NCBI GenBank assembly: GCA_002478885.1
Contig: DLKC01000086.1
Coordinates: 1-64,000, forward strand
Reading direction: 5' to 3'
Length of the DNA stretch: 64,000 bases
Source: Chitinophagaceae bacterium UBA7600
Lineage (GTDB): Bacteria; Bacteroidota; Bacteroidia; Chitinophagales; Chitinophagaceae
The position numbers and the translations under genes were made by a program. Below, piece by piece: positions 57,771 to 64,000 of this stretch (positions within the stretch are counted from its first letter, which is position 1; each line of letters opens with the position of its first letter). The notes below the pieces were generated by a model. That model made no database searches. It was not told the DNA's origin and worked only from the letters and a program-made list of their open reading frames with translations.

Positions 57771-60227
57771 TTATTTTTTCATTTTAGCTTCCAGCACTTT
57801 AATAAAATAGCCTCCAACAACGCTTCTTGCCTGGAAGCCAACCTGCCTGCCATCAGTGGTTTCGTGCCAATCGCAAAGCGGAACCCGGGTAGGCGTTTCG
57901 GTAGCATATTTGTAAATTGGATCAATGAATTTCTCAAAATCATCGTGGCTGGAAGCAAGCGTTGAGCTCCAAATAATCCAATCGGATTTTGTGTAGGTCT
58001 TTCTGCTATCTAGAGGCAATCCAAATTTGTTTTGACGCGCCAGGTAATACGCTATTTCTTTGTTGTAAACTTCTGCAGGAAATAAATGAAGGCCAAGCAA
58101 TTTATCCCACACAAGGTTATACTTTTGGCTCCATGTATTTTTGTCATTATAGGTTAATGCATAGTGATCCCCGGCATCTGCAAGCTGTTGCCATTTAGTA
58201 GCCATATCTTTAGCGATGGCTGAATATTTTTCCGCAGTTGCTTTGTCTCCGTTCATCTCGGCCATCATCGCGTAGCCACCCACACCGCATATTGCTTTGA
58301 TGGCAAGGTTTGCGTTGCGGGCAAGATGCCCGGCAAAATCGTCGGTGCATAATTGGTTCGCAGGGTCAAGACCCTCTTTTACCAAAAAGTCGACCCATTG
58401 GCTAAGTGTTTGCCAATGCTTTTTCGCAAACTCGCTACTGCCTTCTGCCTTGCAAATGGCTGAAGTAAGTATCATCATATTACCACATTCTTCTACAGGC
58501 ATATCTTCCGGATAGGTTTGCCCATTTGCCAATGGAAACGTTCCCAGGTCGTGCGCAGGGAAAGGCTTTGCCCATTTGCCGCTTTCGCTGAAATAAAAAA
58601 TACCATTTAGCATTCCTTCCATCAGGTGTGGATTATACGCAATGTATAATGGCGCGGAAGGATAAGTTACATCAACCGTATTGATGGAGCCATTGCTGAA
58701 ATTTTCCTTGGATAAAAACAACAGTTCACCCCGGGGACTTTTAGTAAGAGAATGCGCGGCTATCGATTGGCGGTATGCTGCAATGCAAAGTTTGGCGTAT
58801 GTTTCTCCACCCGCATTCACCGCATCGCTGTAGATCAATTTGTTTAAAACGTCACACTTTGATAAAACGGAATTATAGTCTTTATAAGCGCTTTGGAGAA
58901 CTTTTTCAATAGTAGTTCCCGCAGGAAGTTTCCACCATGCTTTTAAATTTTCGTGGAAGTATTGAACAGCATCTATATCATCATAGCCGATCATCAGCAT
59001 CTGTTCTTTCGAACTAGCTCCTATTTTTTCAACCGGAAAAATGGTATTAAGCATAAGACGCTTCCCGGTTGTTAGATTTACTTTCGCCGCCACATCTTTG
59101 GAAGCGAATTTTTCAAAAGCCAGTTCGGGTGCTGAAACGGTTTGAATAACATTTTTATCAGCCGCCACATAAACATAGCCCCAATCGATGCGTACATCAT
59201 CGCCCTTCCTTTTTAAAACGGCTTGCTCAACAGTGCCGGCTTTTAGAATACTGAGATCGCCACTTTTATATTGCGTAGCCGCTACCTCCTGCAACCCAAC
59301 ATTGGTCGCAAGATTTGTGGAAGCGCCAAAATACAACTGCGCATTGTGCTCCGCGCCGTCGTTTGACTGCAGTTTGAAAGAAATATAAGACACTGGCCTC
59401 GCCATAATATCGATATCGTTAATGAGCAAGGGCGATGTAAAGGTGACCGCCAGGTTAATTCCACCGCAGGCAAATTGGTAAATCGTCTGCGTGGCATTCA
59501 TGTTCACCGATTGCTGTTGTGCGGTACCGATAGTAACAGCATTTTCAGACGGTTTCGGCTCCATGCTAAGCCCTGCATCGAGCCATGCGCCACCGGTTGT
59601 ATTAACGCAATGCAGTGCCAACACGTTCTTACCTTTCTTCAATTTGCTTTTAACTGCGTCGGTTAGTATAAAATATTGTGGCTTGGCAGTCCAGCAATTA
59701 CAGGAATAAACTTTTTCGCCATTCAGGTAGACATCTACATCGTCATCGTTTTGCACCTTCAGGTATATTTTTCTATCCGGGATTTCAGCGAGTGTAAAAG
59801 TTCTGCGCATCCATAGATCATGAGTTACCCAAAGTGTTTTTCCCATATCCTTGTCATTGCTAAACGGTGTTGTTCCCTTTTGCCATTTACCATCATCAAA
59901 ATTTTCATTCATCCAGTCGCCGGGGGGCTCCTTTTCTGTATAGGCGCAGGAGTAAGGCTTTTCGTCCCCGGCGGCAACCAATGTTTCCAATTGCGCTTCT
60001 TCCTTGCCGAGAAAGCGGTATGTTTTTCCATCGACTTTTATCAATCCGATCAACGATTGATTGGCGCCTGTCCAGTGTTTGGTGGAAGAGGCCGTTAACT
60101 CATCGGTGAAAGACCACACGCTTAAATAAGGGTTGTGAGTTATCAACGGGTAAGCAGGGGCTTTGGTAACCTGTGCAAATAACTCACCGCATACAAAAAG
60201 GAATAGAATAGGCAGAACGTTTTTCAT
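57771..60227 (-). CDS. Exported glutaminase-family (DUF4964/5127/4965) protein
   Basis: 818 residues from the ATG at 60227 (MKNVLPILFLF signal, ending in ELFAQ); the longer ORF to 60314 reads through R28. Domains in order: an N-terminal DUF4964-like APAYPLITHNPYLSVWS, a galactose-binding-like insertion around 90-200 (RRTFTLAEIPDRKIYLKVQN, DVYLNGEKVYSC), a DUF5127-like beta-sandwich and a C-terminal six-hairpin (alpha/alpha) DUF4965 domain with EECGNMMILTSAICKAEG and AIKAICGVGGYAMMAEMNGD. Fungal glutaminase A relatives share this layout; in Bacteroidota the substrate may be a glycan. The start is preceded by ATAAAAAATATACA of R28. Confidence 0.82.
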   Translation of the reverse strand: MKNVLPILFLFVCGELFAQVTKAPAYPLITHNPYLSVWSFTDELTASSTKHWTGANQSLIGLIKVDGKTYRFLGKEEAQLETLVAAGDEKPYSCAYTEKEPPGDWMNENFDDGKWQKGTTPFSNDKDMGKTLWVTHDLWMRRTFTLAEIPDRKIYLKVQNDDDVDVYLNGEKVYSCNCWTAKPQYFILTDAVKSKLKKGKNVLALHCVNTTGGAWLDAGLSMEPKPSENAVTIGTAQQQSVNMNATQTIYQFACGGINLAVTFTSPLLINDIDIMARPVSYISFKLQSNDGAEHNAQLYFGASTNLATNVGLQEVAATQYKSGDLSILKAGTVEQAVLKRKGDDVRIDWGYVYVAADKNVIQTVSAPELAFEKFASKDVAAKVNLTTGKRLMLNTIFPVEKIGASSKEQMLMIGYDDIDAVQYFHENLKAWWKLPAGTTIEKVLQSAYKDYNSVLSKCDVLNKLIYSDAVNAGGETYAKLCIAAYRQSIAAHSLTKSPRGELLFLSKENFSNGSINTVDVTYPSAPLYIAYNPHLMEGMLNGIFYFSESGKWAKPFPAHDLGTFPLANGQTYPEDMPVEECGNMMILTSAICKAEGSSEFAKKHWQTLSQWVDFLVKEGLDPANQLCTDDFAGHLARNANLAIKAICGVGGYAMMAEMNGDKATAEKYSAIAKDMATKWQQLADAGDHYALTYNDKNTWSQKYNLVWDKLLGLHLFPAEVYNKEIAYYLARQNKFGLPLDSRKTYTKSDWIIWSSTLASSHDDFEKFIDPIYKYATETPTRVPLCDWHETTDGRQVGFQARSVVGGYFIKVLEAKMKK

Positions 60228-60293
60228 TGTATATTTTTTATGGGCCATGCTTTTGATTATTGATTGAACTTTTGTTGCGTCGCACTCTTGTGC
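60228..60293 (-). repeat. Dispersed element copy R28 (abuts start of glutaminase-family gene)
   Basis: Core GTTGCGTCGCACTCTTGTGC at 60274-60293. Read on the minus strand it runs through AAAGCATGGCCC to ATAAAAAATATACA and stops at the ATG. It is inverted relative to R29, 100 bp away. Confidence 0.85.
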
Positions 60294-60393
60294 TGCAGTG
60301 CAGCCTTGAACCATAAGTCGCAGGTAACAGGTTGCAAAAAGCTATTCAATGTTCCTTCCGCTGTGCTTTGAGTTCGTCGCTCAGGGTTATAAA

Positions 60394-60449
60394 GTACAAG
60401 AGTGCGACGCAAGGCAGATGCCACGAAGTACGAAAGCCGGGAACAAAAT
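60394..60449 (+). repeat. Dispersed element copy R29 (3' of GH5-like gene)
   Basis: Core GTACAAGAGTGCGACGCAAG at 60394-60413, then GCAGATGCC, AAAGCCGGG and an A-run ending at the TAA stop codon (60450-60452). Confidence 0.9.
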
Positions 60450-61511
60450 TTATTGTTTACCCGTTAGCGATTTAATAAAATTCACTTCCGTATCGCTGAA
60501 TGCTGAGCCATCTTTTCTAAAAATATCGTGGAACCAGACTTTGGGTTCGCTGCCATCGGGCATTGGTGTATCCCATGCATAAATCGTGTTTGTTTTGCCA
60601 GAAACAAAACCCCAGTTGATTGCGGCCACATTGTTTTGTTTTAACAGCGGCATAATGTTCTGAAACCTGCTGCCCCTTGTTCTTGCCATATATTCGGTGC
60701 AAATTAATGGCCGGCCGAATTTTCGAAGACTGTCAATAACCCTGGCGTGCTCGTTTTCATCGCCGTAATTGTGATAAGAGATGACATCGGAGTTAGCAAG
60801 CTGAAACTGGTTGAGGTCTTTGAGATCGGGTGACCAAACGCCCGACGACAAAGGCTGATCGGGATTAACCTGCCTGCCCCACACGAAAACATTTTTCAGC
60901 AGATCGAGACTTTTATTACCATAACCGGAGTTGCCAGGCTCGTTATAAACATCCCACAATAAGATTCTTTTATCATGCCTGAAGGTGGTTAGAATATCTT
61001 TTACAAAATGTTCCAGCGTGTCTTTAAGCAAAGGCTCTTTAAAATACAAGCCACCGGGATCGCGCAACCAGCCTGAATTGTGTACACCGGTTTTTGGCGC
61101 AGGCTGGGTGCCTGCATGGTACACATCGTTCCAGCAATCGTCGAACAAAACAAACATGATGATGATGTGATGCCTATCTGCGATATCGAGAAAGCTGTTC
61201 ATTCTTTGTTTGAACCCACTTTTATCAACCTGCCAAGCCACATGATGCAGGAACACACGCATACAATTAAACCCAATGGACTCGGCGAAACCCAGCTCGC
61301 GGTCTATAGTGGGTGCGTCAAAAGATGCGGCCTGCCACATCTCCAACTGATTAATGGCCGAGCTTGGTGTAAAATTGCTGCCACGCAACCAGCCTTTTGC
61401 AGTATACCACTCATTGGCTTTTTCTTTGCTCCAAACCGGCCGTTCTGTTTGAGCAAAACTATTGATACCGACAAAACAAATGATGGCAACAAGCAACCTG
61501 AATTTTCTCAT
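60450..61511 (-). CDS. Exported GH5-like glycoside hydrolase
   Basis: 353 residues with a signal peptide ending in NSFAQ. A TIM-barrel of the GH5/GH-A clan: GWLRGSNFTPSSAINQLEMW, FNCMRVFLHHVAWQ, the acid/base Glu in LLWDVYNEPGNS (about 198) and the nucleophile Glu in LICTEYMARTRG (about 277). In this clan the enzyme cuts beta-linked polysaccharides (cellulose, mannan or related); the substrate is not readable. Together with the neighbouring glutaminase-family gene it suggests glycan processing, but no SusC/SusD pair is present. Confidence 0.82.
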   Translation of the reverse strand: MRKFRLLVAIICFVGINSFAQTERPVWSKEKANEWYTAKGWLRGSNFTPSSAINQLEMWQAASFDAPTIDRELGFAESIGFNCMRVFLHHVAWQVDKSGFKQRMNSFLDIADRHHIIIMFVLFDDCWNDVYHAGTQPAPKTGVHNSGWLRDPGGLYFKEPLLKDTLEHFVKDILTTFRHDKRILLWDVYNEPGNSGYGNKSLDLLKNVFVWGRQVNPDQPLSSGVWSPDLKDLNQFQLANSDVISYHNYGDENEHARVIDSLRKFGRPLICTEYMARTRGSRFQNIMPLLKQNNVAAINWGFVSGKTNTIYAWDTPMPDGSEPKVWFHDIFRKDGSAFSDTEVNFIKSLTGKQ

Positions 61512-61707
61512 GCTGATTAATTTTCCTGCAAGTGAATATGGATATTATGAATTAACTCAAACACCGCCTGAACGTTTAAGACAATTTGTTATCGTCGTAA
61601 AAGATCAGGCAGCACGCTAAAGATATAACTGAAGCGATAAAGCTAGCAAGCACCTTCAGGAAAAATGCAAAAAAAATAAAGTTTATAGAAAATCGCTGCG
61701 TTGTGGC

Positions 61708-62700
61708 TCAGGGTTTTTGTTCCTTTTCTTTCTTTTTGAAGTAGCCGCGCAGTAGAAGATTGTGTTGCACAGCTTCGAGGTCTTCGTCAAGTCTGTGACT
61801 GGCTGAATCAATATTACGGATGGTGGTTTTAAGATGGTCAGCAACCTGCCTATCATTTAGTAGAACGCCGGCGGGATTATCATTGCTGTGAAGTTGCTCC
61901 CCTGCCCTTTCAAGGTTATCTGCAAATTCAGCCACATTATACATGGTTTCACGCAGCTGCGAAATACTGTTGCGAAGGTTGTTATAAATAACTGTATCGG
62001 TAACGATGTCGTTGACCAGGTTGCCTTGTGTGTTTAGCTGCGCAGAAAACTGCGTAAAATTAGCAATGGCTTTTCTGCTTTGAGCGGCGGTTTCTTTAAG
62101 ATGACTGAGTGTGGCCTCCACGTCGGACAAGGAAGCTTTAAGGTTGCGGGGAATCGCAGGATCGTTCAGCAGCGTAGCGATTGCGCCGCCGCCATCGAGC
62201 ACCCTGCCGGTGATCATTTTCATGTTGGTTGAAATTACCAGCAGGTTCCTGTTGCTGCTATCAAGCATGGCGAGCATGTCTTTCGCTCCATAGGCCTGCT
62301 CTACTATAAGATGGTCGTTTTTTGCTATCAACGGAGCAGTTGCTGTACCTCCATAAATAATAATGAGTTTATTTCCCATTAAACCATCGGCACCAAGTTT
62401 TGCTTTGGAATCTTTGTGAATAAAGCGCACTGCATCGGGTTGAATATTCATTAAAACTATTACAGACGTGCTATCGGTAAAAGAAACTTTTTTTACTACA
62501 CCCACTTTCACGCCAGAGAGCCAGACATTATCGCCAATTTTCAATCCGCTAACGTCTTCAAACTCGGCAGAAATGGGAAAAGCTTTCTCAAAAGTCTGGC
62601 GTTGTCCACCGAGCAATAATACAGCAAGCACGAGTATTACTATCCCGACAAAAATGAATACACCTATTACCACTGATCTTTTATTTTTGTTTGTGCTCAT
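61708..62700 (-). CDS. mlaD: MCE-family lipid transport protein (MlaD-like)
   Basis: 330 residues: one N-terminal membrane helix (about 9-29, VVIGVFIFVGIVILVLAVLL), one MCE domain (about 38-115; VSGLKIGDNVWLSGVKVGVVKKV) and a long C-terminal coiled-coil-like region ending in a KKKEKEQK tail. MlaD forms a hexameric ring that passes phospholipids between the inner-membrane ABC transporter and the periplasm. It overlaps the ATP-binding gene by 4 bp. It is the last gene of the operon seen here. Confidence 0.88.
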   Translation of the reverse strand: MSTNKNKRSVVIGVFIFVGIVILVLAVLLLGGQRQTFEKAFPISAEFEDVSGLKIGDNVWLSGVKVGVVKKVSFTDSTSVIVLMNIQPDAVRFIHKDSKAKLGADGLMGNKLIIIYGGTATAPLIAKNDHLIVEQAYGAKDMLAMLDSSNRNLLVISTNMKMITGRVLDGGGAIATLLNDPAIPRNLKASLSDVEATLSHLKETAAQSRKAIANFTQFSAQLNTQGNLVNDIVTDTVIYNNLRNSISQLRETMYNVAEFADNLERAGEQLHSNDNPAGVLLNDRQVADHLKTTIRNIDSASHRLDEDLEAVQHNLLLRGYFKKKEKEQKP

Positions 62701-63476
62701 TCTTCTCCTATAAAATTATATTCATAAAAACGCTTCGCCTCCGGATCGTTGCGTTCAAAAACTTCCTCAAAACTTCCGGTTTCCCTAAACTTTCCTTCCA
62801 CCATCAACGCAATACGATCGCCGGTAGTTCTTGCACATACGAGGTCATGCGTTATAATGATGGAGCTGGTTTTATATTTCACCTGCACTTCGTTAATAAG
62901 ATCATTTATCTCAATGCTTGTTACGGGATCGAGTCCTGCAGTGGGCTCGTCATATAGCATGATGTCAGGCTGCAGTATCAAAGTTCTTGCGATACCTATA
63001 CGTTTCCGCTGACCGCCTGATAATTGCGCAGGCATCTGGTCAACAAATGCCAACAATCCTACGTTATCGAGCACTTGTTCAACAGCTTCATCTACCTGTT
63101 TTGAAGTCAGTTCCCGTTTATTGCGCACAAGCGGAAATTCAAGATTTTCCCTTACAGTCATACTGTCGTATAATGCACTGCCCTGAAAAGAAAAGCCAAC
63201 GCGCAAACGCAGTTGTTGCAATACTTTTGGAGCGAGTTGCGGAACTTCCATTCCAAATATTTTTACCGAACCCTGGTCTGGTTTCAACATTCCTGCGATC
63301 AATTTTATCAGCACGGATTTGCCACTCCCCGACCTACCGAGCACTACAACATTTTCACCTTCGTAAACATCAAGATCAATTCCCTTTAATACAGACAAAT
63401 CGCCGAATGACTTTACAAGACCTCTCAGGCGAATCACTGCATTTTCTTTATTAATATGCGCTGCAGATTTTTTCAT
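62697..63476 (-). CDS. mlaF: ABC transporter ATP-binding protein (MlaF-like)
   Basis: 259 residues. Walker A GRSGSGKSVLIKLI (about 51-64), signature LSGGQRKRIGIARTLI (about 149-164), Walker B IMLYDEPTAGLDP (about 169-181) and the switch His in IIITHDLVCARTTGDRIALM. It powers phospholipid trafficking with MlaE and MlaD. It begins 7 bp after mlaE and overlaps mlaD by 4 bp, so the three are one operon. Confidence 0.93.
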   Translation of the reverse strand: MKKSAAHINKENAVIRLRGLVKSFGDLSVLKGIDLDVYEGENVVVLGRSGSGKSVLIKLIAGMLKPDQGSVKIFGMEVPQLAPKVLQQLRLRVGFSFQGSALYDSMTVRENLEFPLVRNKRELTSKQVDEAVEQVLDNVGLLAFVDQMPAQLSGGQRKRIGIARTLILQPDIMLYDEPTAGLDPVTSIEINDLINEVQVKYKTSSIIITHDLVCARTTGDRIALMVEGKFRETGSFEEVFERNDPEAKRFYEYNFIGEE

Positions 63477-63483
63477 TGTTATT

Positions 63484-64000
63484 TTAAACCGGTCTTATCG
63501 CATTCACTATTTGAACGATCAGCATCTCCTCAATAAAAATCAGAAACATAGAAATAACAACAGCTTTGTTTGCCGCTTTGCCAACGCCTTGCGTACCTTT
63601 TGCGGCATTATATCCCTGGTAGCAACCTGTAAGGCCAATAGTAAAACCAAAAATTACTGACTTGCCGACTGAAGCAAAAAGATCAAGAAAAGAAATTGAT
63701 GCAAATCCGTGTTGAAAAAAAGCAATAAGGCTTGTTTGCTCATTAGAATGCACATTTACAAACGCGCCCATAAGTCCTATAAAACACATATAGGTAGCAA
63801 GCACAGGAACCATGATGGTTGTAGCAACAACGCGGCTTACAACCAAAAATTTAAATGGATCTGTGGCAGATACTTCCATCGCATCAATTTGCTCGGTAAC
63901 ACGCATTGACCCCAGTTCGGCTCCCATATTGGAACCCACTTTACCAGCTGATATCAACGCCGTAATTAAAGGTGCCAGTGCCCGGACAATTGCAATCGCA
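63484..64000 (-). CDS. mlaE: MlaE-family permease (5' end outside window)
   Basis: The frame stays open to base 64000, so the N-terminus lies beyond the right edge; about 172 C-terminal residues are seen. MlaE/DUF140 marks are present: APLITALISAGKVGSNMGAELGSMRVTEQIDAM (the conserved EQIDA motif), then DPFKFLVVSRVVATTIMVPVL and GFTIGLTGCYQGYNAAKGTQGVG. It is the membrane part of the Mla-type phospholipid transporter together with the two genes that follow. Confidence 0.9.
   Translation of the reverse strand, partial: AIAIVRALAPLITALISAGKVGSNMGAELGSMRVTEQIDAMEVSATDPFKFLVVSRVVATTIMVPVLATYMCFIGLMGAFVNVHSNEQTSLIAFFQHGFASISFLDLFASVGKSVIFGFTIGLTGCYQGYNAAKGTQGVGKAANKAVVISMFLIFIEEMLIVQIVNAIRPV

Noticed and set aside
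2683..60449. CRISPR array or tandem repeat explanation for the recurring 20-mer
   Set aside because: Copies are kilobases apart, on both strands, with no regular spacers or cas genes.
2683..60449. Insertion sequence remnants as the source of the repeats
   Set aside because: No transposase fragment, no terminal inverted repeats at both ends and no target duplications were seen at the copies checked.

Overview
The window looks like a chromosomal segment of a Bacteroidota bacterium, most likely a member of the Chitinophagaceae or a close relative. The signs are T9SS C-terminal sorting, TamL-type BamA lipoprotein, ECF sigma factor next to a one-TM beta-barrel protein, DUF-type outer-membrane barrels, A-rich start regions, and TTTG / TAnnTTTG promoters. 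No rRNA, insertion sequence, phage gene, integrase or CRISPR array was seen. One tRNA (Arg-UCU) is present.

Layout: 0-11.5 kb holds envelope proteins (TonB-plug-like fragment, carboxypeptidase-like regulatory protein, TamL), tRNA/rRNA modification (TrmH-type methyltransferase, TruB), cytochrome c maturation (ccmB, ccmC, ccmD-like), glutamate dehydrogenase and a T9SS cargo protein. 11.5-24.1 kb holds lipA, a barrel protein, OsmC, and on the minus strand a complete trpEGDCFBA set running directly into hisHAF (trpA and hisH overlap by one base). The trp set is headed by a leader peptide with three consecutive Trp codons and an attenuator. 24.3-33.4 kb holds a CAP-domain protein, an acyltransferase-like membrane protein, a small GNAT, then a second minus-strand operon hisG-hisD-hisC-sugar dehydrogenase-cytochrome c-hisB, headed by a His-rich leader peptide and attenuator. 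hisI/hisE is not in the window. 33.6-42.6 kb holds an ECF sigma factor with its partner, two tandem 331-residue HTH-like paralogues, a Na+/H+ antiporter, an acyltransferase-like protein and an SMP-30 lactonase.

42.9-53.6 kb is an unusual plus-strand electron-transfer region. Two paralogous three-gene cassettes (first gene either an ethylbenzene-dehydrogenase-like heme domain lipoprotein or a YceI lipoprotein; then a small CX4CH lipoprotein; then a DUF5777-like barrel) are each preceded by the same Crp/Fnr-like dyad at the same spacing from a -7 box. They are followed by a lipoprotein, a cytochrome c, a small Tat-like protein, a DmsB-like Fe-S protein with one cluster Cys replaced by Leu, an NrfD-type quinol protein and a membrane-anchored exported protein. 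No molybdopterin catalytic subunit is present. The rest (53.8-64 kb) holds plsC, ung, tRNA-Arg, a POTRA/barrel protein, a glutaminase-family protein, a GH5-like hydrolase and an Mla-type lipid transport operon (mlaD, mlaF, mlaE).

The strongest unexplained signal is a dispersed, polar element of about 55-85 bp, found in 28 recognisable copies plus one relic, all outside genes. It has a 20-bp core (GTACAAGWGTGCGACGCAAC), then a GATGCC-like box, an AAAGCCGGG-like box and an A-run. In most copies the A-run abuts the stop codon of a gene on the opposite strand; in a few it abuts a start codon. Several copies form inverted pairs. I do not recognise it as a named family.
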